Assembly (NCBI GenBank): GCA_024752435.1
Contig: CP103030.1
Span: 310,001-374,000, forward strand
DNA: 64,000 bases
Direction: 5' to 3'
Origin: Allantophomopsis cytisporea
Taxonomy: Eukaryota; Ascomycota; Leotiomycetes; Phacidiales; Phacidiaceae
The notes under the pieces were generated by a model that saw nothing but the letters and a program-made list of their open reading frames with translations, searched no databases and was not told the DNA's origin. Positions within the stretch are counted from its first letter, which is position 1. Each line of letters starts with the position of its first letter. Below are positions 11,444-22,804 of this stretch, piece by piece. The position numbers were made by a program, and so were the translations under genes.

Positions 11444-13228
11444 TCAATTGGTGACGGGGTTACAATAAGCCTGTAAGTGTCTCCCTTCAAACTTCGGCAA
11501 GAAGCAATCCCTCCACGTCAAGTCCGCCAATCTACAAGAAGTGAGCAAATCGATCATTGTAAGGGTCTACGTAACAAACCTGGTTCCGTCAAGCTTCATA
11601 TCGAATCCTCGAAATAGAGCAGCAAAAGCAAGATACAACTCGCAATATGCCAAACTAAGAAACTGTTAGTCCTGGTCACTGGAATAATCGTGAAGTATTA
11701 CTTTTGACCGATGCACTGTCTAGGACCCTTAGAAAATGCGACAAGCCAATTATCTAGATTCTCAGAGTTGTCTAGCCAGCGATCTGGGTTGAATCTTAAG
11801 GGTTCAGGGAATATGCTCTCATTATTGTGAACAAATATTCCACTGATCCCAACGTTTGTCTATCTTGTCAGTGTTTTCAAGCCATGATCATATGAATTAA
11901 TACTTACACCTCCCGGAATATGCTGCCCTGAAATCACAACTCCAGTTTCGGGAACGACTCTGAGAAGTGGTGAAGCCACCCCTGGACTTACTCGAAGAGA
12001 CTCTTTGATAACTGCTGTCTAGTATTGTTAGAGAACGTTCACTTTAGCGACAAAAGGATTGCTTACAAGATATGGAAGCCGCTGTAGAGCATCGAAATTT
12101 GGCGATTCATTCAGAATAGGCCAGTGCTGTTTAAGCTCTTCCTTCAACTTCTCCAAGACCACCGGATTCTCCAGAATATGAAATGTGCCTAGCACCAGTG
12201 TGTTTCCAACGGTATCACTTCCACCAAACATCAAAGCCTGTGCCTCCTCATATAAGCTCTCCTCCTCAATCTCTCCATTCTTCTTATCCAAAAGTCGATG
12301 ATAAATAATCTCATAGCCCTCAGCACTCAAACTATCAGGATTACTAACGACCTCCTTGACTTGCTTTCCAAGAATAGTATGCAAATCAAACATTCCTTCC
12401 ATGTCAGGGGACATTTTCTTAGCAAGCCATTCTGGCATACCGAGAACAAGATGCTGTACGAATTTGAAGTGCTTCCAGACGACACGGGCAGGTAAGGAAG
12501 CTTCGAGGGCAATAACGATGGGAGCTTTAAACGAGGGTGCCTTTAGAGCATTGACAGATCGGGCGAAGCAGAAGGAGGTTATTGTATCGATCGTGAAGCA
12601 TCGCATACCCAAGAAGAGATCAGAAGATTTACCTGCATTATTGTTTTCTAAGAGGACGGAACAGAGCTCTTTGACCTGATCTGGTCAATCAAGATTCAGT
12701 ACTTATATAGAAACCTTACATTGCTTTGAATAAGGCCTTCGAGATTGAGAATTGCTCGTCGTGAGAAGAGAGGCGAGAGAATATCTCGTCGTTGCTTCGC
12801 TTCGGCATATGTCAGGAATCCGAACGAGGATCTGTCTTCTCCGAAACTTTCATAGAGGATCTTCTCTTTGTTCCAGCGATTTTTAGAATTATAGATATCG
12901 TGATAGGCAGTTGGGTTTGAGAAATGCAACTGTTGCCCGTCAATTAAATTCAAGATAAGAGATTTTCCTTTGGATTGACCTCGTTTGGTGCGACGCGTAT
13001 AACTTCACCATATCTTGAATGTAGGTCGGCTAGAACCTTCACCATGGAATGATGTCGGATTACCTCATGATAGGTTTGATACCAATCGGATATTGCAGCG
13101 ATTTTAGGGCCTGGGAACCTGGAGAGTGGATGGAAGAAGTAATTGTAAATGCCTTTGCTGATTCTTCTCAATATGAATATGACGATAAGACTCCATCCGA
13201 CTGCTGTTGCATTTAGTGTCAGATTCAT
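11444..13228 (-). CDS. cytochrome P450 monooxygenase, 499 aa
   Basis: Membrane-bound haem monooxygenase. Seven exons: 13228-12980, 12929-12720, 12675-12067, 12018-11908, 11859-11702, 11654-11580 and 11531-11444. The introns are 44-50 nt with GT-AG ends, and the spliced length of 1500 nt is in frame. The N-terminus has a membrane anchor (AVGWSLIVIFIL) and the proline hinge (HPLSRFPGPK). The I-helix has GGSDTVG (304-310), the K-helix ExxR is E362/R365 (KESLRV), the PERF-like motif is FNPDRW, and the haem loop FSKGPRQCIGQN has the ligand Cys442. The length is normal and the gene looks intact. Overall it resembles the CYP58/trichodiene-oxygenase-like fungal group, at low certainty; the substrate is unknown. 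The ATG at 13228 places the anchor correctly. The next gene upstream on the same strand encodes a secreted DUF3237 protein. Confidence 0.93.
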
Positions 13229-13653
13229 GATGACCACAAGAACTGATTTCAATCATTAAAGCCGAGAAATTGTAGTTGAAAGACGAAAGGAAAGCTTAGA
13301 GGAGAGGTCCAGAGAAATCGAGTGTGGGAATGTAGAGCCTATGAGGGTATTGATAAGTATCGTTATCTTCTCAGGTGGGTTCTTCATGCATGCATGTATG
13401 CATGTTACCATATTGGCCGCCTAAAGCTGTACATTGACAAGGGTACGAACCAGTCATAGTCGTTTGCGAAGAATTCCCCTCTCTTAGTTGGAAACAAACT
13501 CATCCAATCTGGTTAAATCGCAGGTTGTGAGATATATAGGTCAAAGCAATTGTCATGAGAAGTTTTCTCTGATTCTCCTAGTGAACACTATATTTATATA
13601 TCAAGAAGTTCTACTTCCAGTTCTTGCTCTCTATCAAGAAGAAATATAAAAGC
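13229..13653 (-). promoter_or_regulatory. P450 upstream region with CATG-rich near-palindrome
   Basis: 425 bp between the P450 start and the end of the DUF3237 gene. At 13386-13405 lies a run of overlapping CATG/GCATG units (CATGCATGCATGTATGCATG), which is nearly self-complementary. This may be a simple repeat or a regulatory palindrome; the sequence alone does not decide. Confidence 0.35.
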
Positions 13654-14287
13654 TCATCTAAGCCTATAAGCGTCGTACGCAACTACATCCGTCAGTTATG
13701 CTCTCTTTAAGAAAGTTCTAGACTCACCATAACTTCCATTGATCCCTCCAGAGCCTGTACTGCCTGTCAATCCAGCAACCCACATCCCAAAATTAAGATC
13801 ATAGTATCTAGGGTCTCCAGTCTCCAACTTGATAAACAACCTCCAAGTATCGGTCACCCAGCCGCTCGTCCTGATGAGGATATAAGCCGGGTCTTGATCA
13901 TCAGTCTTAAGTAGATAATTGGTATCAAGCCACACTGGCCCCGTTCCATTCTCCGTCTTTACATTGGCATCTTGACCGCCAGGCTATGAGAACATGTATA
14001 AGTACTCCTCATGGGAATGTCCAGAAAGAACTTACAATGATTGTTCCTGTCGTACCATTATTCCATCTTGAACACCACGATCCGCCACTGAAGCTAATCC
14101 ACGAACGTTTGCCCCAGGGCCCATTTCCCACATCGAGTACAGGATTGAGCGGCACATACACGTGGAAATCGAATTCGAGGCCGAGACTAGGGAAACTTGT
14201 AGAGCCAGGCGCAGCAGAGCATGATGTATTAGAGGCCACTGAGACAGCAATGGCCGAGAAGAGAGCGGCGAGGATTGAAAACTTCAT
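13654..14287 (-). CDS. secreted DUF3237 protein, 178 aa
   Basis: Three exons (14287-14036, 13983-13728, 13682-13654) with introns of 52 and 45 nt; the spliced frame is closed by TGA. The ATG at 14287 gives a signal peptide (MKFSILAALFSAIAVSVASN). The mature protein shows the DUF3237 pattern: LEFDFHVYVPL, GNGPWGKRSWISFSGGSW, PGGQDA, YLLKTDDQDPAYILIRTSGW, LETGDPRYYDLNFGMWV and the terminal AYDAYRLR. The last motif lies on the tiny third exon and confirms that exon. DUF3237 proteins form small beta-barrels of unknown biochemical role. The secreted location and the neighbouring P450 on the same strand are the only context. The gene looks complete. Confidence 0.9.
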
Positions 14288-15032
14288 GACGAGTGCTCTA
14301 CGAGAAACTAAAGAAAGCAACGACACGCGGTCGAAAACGGAAGAGATATACTTACTTATACCGCAAGACTTCTGCGAAGAACAGAACATGTCTTGTGTGA
14401 TTAACATATCATTCCCCGCAACGATGTCTCTCCGGTATTTATTTCGGGAAATCCAGCATAGGGTGAACTATCTAACAAGTCTCCAAGATAAGTTGACTTT
14501 TCCGGAAACCCATGTTCGACGCCGCGGTTTATCCCTCTTCTGCCATTCTTCACTCGGAGTGTCTCTGTCCGGAGCTTGAATTAAACTAAGTCAGCGCGGC
14601 GACATGGTTGGTCGCCAGAATAAGGTTCGGCATGATATAATATGAAAAAGATAGAGGCGGTGCCTGGAAAGAAAATGCGGAGTTGGTGAGAACTATCCAT
14701 ATCTGTTTACTCTACCTAGGTTAGCAATATGCTGATCATTCCTAGCCGAGAGCCTCGGCGGTGAGTTGGTTGCCGATGGTTGATCGCCCAATACATCAAT
14801 CGACGATTCAGAAGAATAATCTCAGATATATTCAGTATTCAAGTGCCCCTCAACTTTACACGGATCCTTTTCGATTACTTCTATAGGTCAGAGAATATTG
14901 GTAATTGTTGATGCGAGGTGATGATGTTTCAGAAGATATATAGTGAAGGACTAGTATATACATAGCAGATGTCGCGATGACGAATATATATCCATGAAAG
15001 ATGCTAGGAACTATTCAGGATTTATCAAACTA
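14288..15032. other. intergenic, no gene recognised
   Basis: About 0.75 kb holding the upstream region of the DUF3237 gene and the downstream region of the GatB gene. An open frame continues upstream of the DUF3237 ATG to 14407, but it adds sequence in front of the signal peptide and is better read as 5' UTR. Confidence 0.5.
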
Positions 15033-16838
15033 TTACCCTTGTTGTTCATCCAAGAGCTTTCTAATAACTCTCTCCGCCTCCTTAGGCTCTACCCTTCCCT
15101 CCTCACCATGCCTCATCATCTGACCAACAAGAAACATGATCTTTCCCACCTGACCCTTTAGAATTTGCTCAACAACCTTTGGATCCAGCACACTTCTAGC
15201 CAGCTCAATATACTCATCATCGCTCAAGGGATTTAACCATAAACCCTCTCCCTCAATCATATCCTTGACCTGCCTCATATTTCCCGCTGAGGCTTCTTCA
15301 AACACTGCCGCCAATAGTTTCTTTGCTGAACGGCCAGTGATACGCTTGTCGTGGAGGTAAGAAATCAATTCTGCAACGCTTCGTGCGGGGATGATGCAGG
15401 TATCTGAAGGAAAGAGTTCTTCAGGCGAATCAGTGATAAGACCGCCAAGTTCGTGGAGAACCCAGTTGCCACTAATCTTCCCCCATTTCTTGTTCACATT
15501 GTCGTTAGGATTGATTTCAGCGAGAACATCAATGACTTCGTAGAAATACTCCACCCGCGCGCCATTGTTGAGTAATACCAGAGACATGGCATCTTTCATC
15601 GTGAGACCATACTCTTCCGTCAGACTTTGGAGCTCTGAGTCCGGAAGGATACCCATGTGAGTGCTCAAATGCTCGATGAGATCTTCGCCAATAATCACGG
15701 GTGCCAGATCTGGGTCAGGCATATATCTGTAATCGACCTCGCCCTCCTTCCCACGTAGTCTTGTCGTTTCAGTACTGCCTATTGTCCAGCCACGAGTCTC
15801 TCCTGCAATAACACCACCAGCTTCCAGAACGTCAATCTGGCGATCCCGCTCGGCAATAATAGCGTCTTCGACAGCTTTGAAACTGCTCAAATTCTTGATC
15901 TCAGTGCGCTGTCCTAAGCCCTTCACTCCGGCAAATTCACCACTGCCTTCCTTGTCGCGTCGTCTCACAGATACATTCACATCTGCTCTCAGTCCACCAG
16001 ATTGCATGCCCAACACACACGCATCAACTGCATTCAGCAGAATTTGGACTTTCCTGACCAGTGCGGCAGCTGTTGCAGGATGATGGATCTGCGGTAGCGT
16101 AATGATCTCGATCAACGGTAGTCCCACGCGGTTGAAATCGAGTAAATGTATGTTTCCCGGCTGTGCAATAGTCTTAGCAGTGTCCTGTTCCATCTGCACC
16201 TGCTTTATTCCAATTCTAATCTCATCCCCATCCTCCTTCGCTATGCCATCGTGTTTGTACAAAGTGATATGTCCGTCCTTTGCGAATGGTTCGTAGTATT
16301 GTGTGATCTGATACCCAGATGGTTGGTCCCAATGAAAATAATGTTTTCGATCGAATTTCGACGTTCGCGCTATATCGCAATTGAGGGCCAACGCAGCTCG
16401 CAGCGCAGGAATCAGAGTCTCCTTCTGGAATTGCGGCTGCGAGCCGGGCATAGCAAGGTCGAAGAGCGCAACATGGGTGTTGGGGTGATCATCAATTGTC
16501 GACGCAGCAGCGGAGAAAAGTTTTCGAGCTGTATTCAATTGCGCATGAATCTCAATGCCAACGGTCAATTCCCAGTTCTCAAGTCGTGCATTGCGGGCGC
16601 TTTTCTTCGAGTTCTTTGAGGGATCGGCCTTGCGCTTCTTCGCCTCGTCTTTCAGCTGCTTGCGAAATGGAACGCTGTGGTCGGCAGCAGGTGATCCTGT
16701 CTGCAGGTTTCGTATCGATTGGCGGGAATGTTGAGCTGTGAGTCTCGATGGTCGGCTTACCAGACGTAGACAGGCAGGGCTGCGCATTCGGCCTCTGAGA
16801 AGATAGTCTCGTAACGCCGCTGATGGTATATGAGCCAT
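15033..16838 (-). CDS. PET112: mitochondrial glutamyl-tRNA(Gln) amidotransferase subunit B
   Basis: Subunit B of the mitochondrial GatFAB-type amidotransferase, which converts Glu-tRNA(Gln) to Gln-tRNA(Gln) for organellar translation. Single exon, 601 aa. The ATG at 16838 is used because the frame upstream has no ATG. The N-terminus is Arg/Ser-rich without early acidic residues, fitting a mitochondrial presequence. The GatB/GatE core begins with the signature VGIEIHAQL, about 95 residues in, followed by YFHWDQPSGYQITQ, RADVNVSV and DYRYMPDPDL. The C-terminal tail has the YqeY-like helical domain (GRSAKKLLAAVFEE, MFLVGQMMR). Length and motif order match the family. This is a housekeeping gene with no odd features. 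Confidence 0.97.
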   Translation of the reverse strand: MAHIPSAALRDYLLRGRMRSPACLRLVSRPSRLTAQHSRQSIRNLQTGSPAADHSVPFRKQLKDEAKKRKADPSKNSKKSARNARLENWELTVGIEIHAQLNTARKLFSAAASTIDDHPNTHVALFDLAMPGSQPQFQKETLIPALRAALALNCDIARTSKFDRKHYFHWDQPSGYQITQYYEPFAKDGHITLYKHDGIAKEDGDEIRIGIKQVQMEQDTAKTIAQPGNIHLLDFNRVGLPLIEIITLPQIHHPATAAALVRKVQILLNAVDACVLGMQSGGLRADVNVSVRRRDKEGSGEFAGVKGLGQRTEIKNLSSFKAVEDAIIAERDRQIDVLEAGGVIAGETRGWTIGSTETTRLRGKEGEVDYRYMPDPDLAPVIIGEDLIEHLSTHMGILPDSELQSLTEEYGLTMKDAMSLVLLNNGARVEYFYEVIDVLAEINPNDNVNKKWGKISGNWVLHELGGLITDSPEELFPSDTCIIPARSVAELISYLHDKRITGRSAKKLLAAVFEEASAGNMRQVKDMIEGEGLWLNPLSDDEYIELARSVLDPKVVEQILKGQVGKIMFLVGQMMRHGEEGRVEPKEAERVIRKLLDEQQG

Positions 16839-17649
16839 GTTTATAGTCGGGATTGAATGCTCGGACAAATGAAGCTCACAGTAGTTATAAGAGCTACCAG
16901 AGGTCCATTAATGTCAGATTGCGTGTCGTGAGGGTGTGAAGAGCAAAATGTAACGCAATGGTGATTCGAGGAAGTTCGTCGTTCGTTATTAGATGCACCA
17001 GATGCGCAGGTTAGAGAGACAGGGTACAACCCAGCTGTAGCAGTTGGGCACTGAAAGATGTGTTGCTACTGTATTGGCCATGTTGAGCAGCAATCAAAGT
17101 AGGAGTCCGGCTGAGTTTTACAAATATATCTATTCCCCTCACTCAATTCCTTTCGAACAGAGCAATATTGCTTTCTTATAGCTGGAGTTGTGCTTAGAAG
17201 AAGTTGTCGACATCGTGGTGTTGTGACTGCTTTCCATGTCTCTTTCTTTAGTGCACATTCTGTCTGTGGACCGCACCTCAATGCTGTGCACAACATCACG
17301 TCCCGAAAATTATCTTGACAATAATCGTTTGTTCTTCTTCTCAAACTCTTTAGACGAGCCTTTCAATTCAGTTCAATCACATTTCCTGATACGAGAAGGT
17401 AGCGTTCATGATCCTCATAATCCCCAGACCTGTCTTCTACTAGAGGTGTAATCCCTCCGCCGATCGTTTCTGCCCGACGGGGACCCTGCCAACTCGGGAA
17501 CCACTGAAACGACCTTGATACCAAGGTGGCCCATATAAGCAGGTAAGCAACTAGCATTTGCCATCCATCATTTAAAAAGGACAAATTGGTCGTCAAATTG
17601 GCTGGGAAAGACAAATCAAGTCCTAACAAGTCATGACTATCAGGCCCCA
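16839..17649. other. divergent promoter region
   Basis: About 0.8 kb between the starts of the PET112 gene (minus) and the DUF6594 gene (plus), so it should contain both promoters. Short open frames here are not convincing and no TATA box stands out. Confidence 0.5.
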
Positions 17650-19344
17650 ATGGCGCCTAAGTATGCTCCTCCATCAGTTGAGCCGATACTGGAGGCATCG
17701 GAAGACGACGAATCAAGGGATGGCTATCGAGATGCGTGTGATGAGCACACAGAATCTGCACGCTCAGAGAGAAGAACTTCCTCACAACCCCACGCAGATA
17801 TGACAGACAGAAGTCGGCGAAAGCCCCATAAAGGAGCCTCAAGTGTCAGTTCTAACAGAAATGGAAAGTTAAAAGTCAAAGTGAATTCAAGACGGCACAG
17901 GCATCTTGTCGAGTCATCCAGTGTTTCCAGTTCTGGACGGAGAAAAAGTCGTCGTGGATTCTCAAGAAGTCCCCCTCCTTCGTCATCATCCTCTTCAGAT
18001 GGGGAAGAACAGGTTGAAAATCATCAAGCTGTTCTCGCTACAGCAAGAAACAAGTTGACTTCTCCATCTGCACTATCCACTCTTACAACAATGACGACAG
18101 CTACCAATACCTCTTCAGGATCGAGTGGAAGTAATTCAACCATCACTCAAGCCTCCATGTCCAAGTCTAGCTCGAAGCAATCGAGTGCAAGTTCGAAATC
18201 ATCGGCACCATCAGGTGAGTATACACAATTACCTTTAAAAGTCCAATTGAAGTCATGTGAGGCACCGAATATCACTGATCAGCCTCAAGTCCCAGACACA
18301 CCAGATGTCTTCTCCTATATGGAGCAAGGTCAAGATCAGCAGCCTGCAGAAGCCACCCCCCTTCTCAGTCGTCCGTCTTATCCTGCGATCCCAGGTTCCT
18401 TCTCCTCTTCCATGACCACCCTGTTCAACTTCTCCAACTCCTCAGAGCCCACCAATGACCAAGAGACCGATCGCAGCAGCAGTCCAGACCATTTATCTCA
18501 AGACTCTTCCGTACCCTCCCCATCATCAGCGACTAGCAAGCTTGACGCTCAATTACGAGCTGCCGAGGGCCGACAAGGGATGTCCAGCGGCGCGCAAACC
18601 TTCGCGCAACCAACCCCAATCAGCACAGCTCAGGCAACTTTCATTCCACCCCCTGACACCGGTCCCCCTGTACCATCGCGCCAACCGCCTTTCTCAGGTT
18701 ATGACCTGCTCGCGACACAGCTCTCCAATTCTATTATCTCACCCATCTACCGCCGATTCTCCAAGCTCAATCACCGCGTGCTCCTACACTTGCAAGACGA
18801 AATTACGGAGCTGCAAGACCGTCTACAGTATTTAGACGATATGGACACGCACTATCGCACCATCATTGATGCTGAGCTGAAGCCACACATCCAGCCGTCT
18901 AGTCGCCGTTCCGGCAGTGCGCTTGAGTGGAATCGGAGCGATATTTTGAATCGGCTAGGATATAAACTGCCTCAGTACAATGAGGCCCTCGCATCTTTCT
19001 GCAAGGTCTCGTCAGCTTCAGAAATGCCGGATGAGCAAGATGTCGAGACTTATAGGAGTTTCCTTGCCAGAGATAATCCGCTCGTCATGCCTGAAGCGGC
19101 CTTCCTCTCGGAGAAGAGCGATCTAGTATTGTTGCGAGAAAAAGTTGGGAATCCGAATGTGTTCCCAAAGGATGGTAATTCTGATGCTTCTCAAAAAGAG
19201 TGGCTGCAAACTCACCTTTATGTTGTAGCTGCTGTAATTTTACATCTCTTAGCTTGGGGATTCTTCGCGGGTACCTTTATGAGAATTATTACTGCCTCTT
19301 CTATGCTGATGGTTTTATATTCCATTTTTATTAAGCGCTCTTAA
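17650..19344 (+). CDS. DUF6594-domain membrane protein with Ser-rich N-terminus, 564 aa
   Basis: Single-exon gene. Residues 1 to about 345 are disordered and very rich in Ser, Arg, Pro and Thr, with basic Ser/Arg clusters near the start. From about residue 350 to the end it matches the fungal DUF6594 pattern: ISPIYRRFSKLNHRVLLHLQ, then an acidic helix (DEITELQDRLQYLDDMD), then LARDNPLVMPEAAF. Two hydrophobic segments close the chain (LYVVAAVILHLLAWGFF and IITASSMLMVLYSIFI), giving a tail-anchored or hairpin membrane topology. The function of DUF6594 proteins is unknown. The short tail after the last segment is basic (KRS). Confidence 0.85.
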   Translation: MAPKYAPPSVEPILEASEDDESRDGYRDACDEHTESARSERRTSSQPHADMTDRSRRKPHKGASSVSSNRNGKLKVKVNSRRHRHLVESSSVSSSGRRKSRRGFSRSPPPSSSSSSDGEEQVENHQAVLATARNKLTSPSALSTLTTMTTATNTSSGSSGSNSTITQASMSKSSSKQSSASSKSSAPSGEYTQLPLKVQLKSCEAPNITDQPQVPDTPDVFSYMEQGQDQQPAEATPLLSRPSYPAIPGSFSSSMTTLFNFSNSSEPTNDQETDRSSSPDHLSQDSSVPSPSSATSKLDAQLRAAEGRQGMSSGAQTFAQPTPISTAQATFIPPPDTGPPVPSRQPPFSGYDLLATQLSNSIISPIYRRFSKLNHRVLLHLQDEITELQDRLQYLDDMDTHYRTIIDAELKPHIQPSSRRSGSALEWNRSDILNRLGYKLPQYNEALASFCKVSSASEMPDEQDVETYRSFLARDNPLVMPEAAFLSEKSDLVLLREKVGNPNVFPKDGNSDASQKEWLQTHLYVVAAVILHLLAWGFFAGTFMRIITASSMLMVLYSIFIKRS

Positions 19345-21985
19345 TTTTTTTGATGGCTTAGTTTGCTGGTTCAACTAGTCGGATTTGTACTCTGTCTTTC
19401 GCCACGGGATGTTGACCAAGGGATTGTAGTAGGAATGGGCTATCTACGATTTATGACTAATGAATGTAGGATATAGCTTGATTACGATTTATGATTCAAC
19501 AACGTTTTGTTTTAGATAGTTAGTTTTATTCATGGGATCAGTAGCACTTTTTATTTGGTTTGAGACATGGGTATCAAATTGCATTCCGTGACCATTATGT
19601 AAGACTCGACTTGGTTTACAACTGTACCTCTTTGCTAGCTATTTCAAATATTTTGGACAACTTTCACTTGTTATCTTAGGTAGCTCCTCTTAACAGATGA
19701 GAAAACATGATGTTATGGTGATAACAAGGAGTTGGACGGTAACGATGACTAGAAGTTACTGATATGATCATTAACGGCTACAGTTTCTGTTGCAATATCA
19801 CTCCATTTGAGCGACCATATCCATAGTATTAGATTGGTTTCTGAAATATGCTTTTATCGTATGTTTGTTCCTTTTATACACTTCTCGTAGATGAAATGGC
19901 TGTGTATGAGCCTCTTTGTTAAATGATAAGAAAGAATGATCGTGATAATAGGAAGGACTTGAACGATAAAGTTGATCTAGATGATGAGAGATTGTCAAAA
20001 GATGATATGAGCAGTAGTCGACTCACTTTCAAGTGTCTCACGTTCAAAGACTTCCCGAATTAGGCACTAGACTCGGCTACAATCTTCACCCTTCATATAT
20101 TTGAGTAGCTGCGGAGTAGATCCTGCTTCCTCTCCTCAACCATTTCACATCCGTGTTTCCGCTGTGGTGCTATGCACGAGCCGTGTTGACAAGCATAGGA
20201 GAACAGAAATCAATCAGATACTTCACAGGTATAATGATTGTAAGAACGCGAATTCAAGTGGTGTTGCTGACTACCATGTATCGAAATATTTAGACACAGA
20301 CGTAAGGTTTTCAGAAACTTAGGCTTTTCTTGATTATCAGAAATGCTGGATTTTATCCCATAATATAAAAAATTAATCAGCTAATCATTTCCTTATAAGC
20401 AGTCTGTGAGCTTGTTGATATAATTCTGTCGATATTACAAGTTTGCAACAAGACAGACGCCTGTACACAAAGTTCGGGGTAACTTCTACTCCCTTAGTAG
20501 ATTGCGATTAGGCTTAAGTAAATGTTCATGTTTCTACCAGTTGACTGCAGATTCTATCATCTTCGATTGACTAATCAATCTGAAGCAACACTTTTATTGA
20601 AGAATATAGCACGATTGCAGAAAAATCATGAAATTTAGATTCATCTGCCTTACCATATACGTATAGATCTATAACACGATTAATCAAGTTCACGTCTAAC
20701 TATATGTGACTGAAGCCCAGGTGTAAGATAAAAGGAAGTTTATTATCAGCCCAAGCTGTATCATTACCCATCTTGTCATCAACTCCAAAAGTTTTGCTGT
20801 CATCCAAGCCGATTCGTGATATACAATGACATAAGCGCTCAAGTCAGGTCAGAGACATGAAGATGGTGAGTTATGTTTAACTTATTGATATTCTACCTCA
20901 ACTCTTTCGTATAAATCCAAGCCAAAGTATAAAGTGGGAGGTAATCAATTCCTTGCCAAGTCCACTGTTGACTCATAGTCTAACTTGCTTCTTAAAGTTT
21001 TAAGTTCGTAGAAGGGACTACAAGGCTACGTATGCACGTACTAGTACCATGAGATCCTTGAAAACTGAAACCGGCTTCAGTATAATGAAAGTCACGTAAG
21101 GAAACCTACCAATCATGGCACATTTCAAAGGAATCTTACCTCTCCTATCGTTATCATATCTTCTTGACCCACACCAATTAAGCTTCCGAATATTCTCATC
21201 ATAAACTTTGCTAGGGTTACCCAGGGGTTCGCCACTTGTCTTAAGTCCTTTTCCTACTGAGAGGTGGCTGTTCAAGTACTATTCATATATTGTTGATAAA
21301 GTGTGGGGTGTGTGGGGTGCTGGGGTGTTAGCTATCGCGATAATATTGACAGCTACGAATACGAACACGATACCATTTATGGGGACAAAAACCTTGATAA
21401 CGATTAAATACAGTACGCATTTAAAGGCAGATATCCCCCGTCCTACATCTGCCGTAATGTTATTTATTGAACAAAGAGTAAATGCTGCATCTCGATATAA
21501 TTTTAGAATCTGTTGTCTTTATAGGTCTTGGCATTATCACCACAAAAGAGCACGAGGATTAAGTAGATGAATTGCATGTATGATCACTGGATTCTCAATA
21601 TCCTCATTTGTTTGTAATTTTTTATGTTTTCATTCTAGTACAAAGAATTCCATGCATTTTCTCTTTCCAATACAGAATTTCTTGACAGGATAAAACAAAT
21701 GTAGCTACGGATAGAAGCTTATCTGTGGGATATTCCAGCTAAAATCATGCTTGAACAATAACACGAAATCATGAAAGGCATCCATCACAACACCCATTTG
21801 TAATAATTGGTGACTGCTGCCGTTATACTGAAGAGTGTAACATATTCTTGCATCAAGCTTTGGTCACTGGAGACATTAAACAGTACTGAGTTGCTATTTA
21901 AAAATTAATAATTCATTCCGTCGCTGATAGACAGTTCCATCTGGTATATAGTAAATGCGTTCCATGCCATCCTTTTTCCCATTGC
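19345..21985. other. A+T-rich intergenic region, no gene recognised
   Basis: About 2.6 kb between the 3' ends of the DUF6594 gene and the hydrolase gene. It is A+T-rich with only short open frames on either strand. No transposon, tRNA or rRNA features were recognised. Confidence 0.55.
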
Positions 21986-22804
21986 TTACTCTCGCTCCGC
22001 ACAATCCATCAACCATTGCGCAACCTCCTCAGGTTGACTAGAAAATGGACAGTGGCTCGCATCGAGGCTCTTCACCATACTAAACGCACTTGGCTGCACT
22101 GTCCGCGCGACTTTCACTAAATTCTTCTGCCGATCAACATGGAACGCGTTGTCGTTCTCGGTGAATAGGTACGCTGACGGGATGTATTTCCAAGGTGCAC
22201 ACGACACTTTCGAGTGTACGACGCAATATGATTGTGAGCTCATAGCGAGAATGTGTTTTTCCGCGTCGTGTTCTGACATATCGTTATAGAATACTTGTTT
22301 CGGATTGATGACTTCCATGGTACCATTCTGCATAAGGATAATCAGCTTCAGATCCCTCGCCTTGGAATTTCAGATAGGATAACTTACATCGATATGCCAC
22401 CATGGCAGGTCTTGATGGTTGATATCGTCGAAAAGACACTGTCCCTCCTGCAAAGGAAACGAAGCCAGATACGCCAGTCGTATCACCTTTGCACCATTAC
22501 TTCCCGTCCTGAACTCGCCAGTCTCCTCGTCGATATAATCTCTGAGAGCTTCTGATACTGCCACACTTCCACAGCTGTGCATGACTATCACTATATCGCG
22601 CCCTTCCGATAATAGATCATCGAGAGCCGCTTTTATACCCTCAACATCTGGCCAGAAATTCTCTAAAGGCGGATTGGCTCCAACAGTCTCGAGTATCACG
22701 TACTCGTGGTCGTAACCTTGATCTGAGAGGATTTTGCAAACGTCGCCATAGACCGTAGGTGAGTGCCATGCTCCTGGAATGAGGAGAAATATTGGCTTAT
22801 CCAT
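21986..22804 (-). CDS. alpha/beta hydrolase, 252 aa
   Basis: Serine hydrolase of the alpha/beta fold. Two exons (22804-22388 and 22327-21986) flank a 60-nt intron; 252 aa in total. The ATG at 22804 starts MDKPIFLLIPGAWHSPTVYG, the typical first strand and oxyanion region of this fungal subgroup. The nucleophile elbow is VMHSCGSVA, with Ser in an HSxG context rather than strict GxSxG; that variant is usual in this subgroup. The acid lies in the FTENDNAF region and the catalytic His in LDASHCPFSSQPEEV near the C-terminus. No signal peptide, so a cytosolic esterase or lactonase of unknown substrate. The length is normal for the group. Confidence 0.9.
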
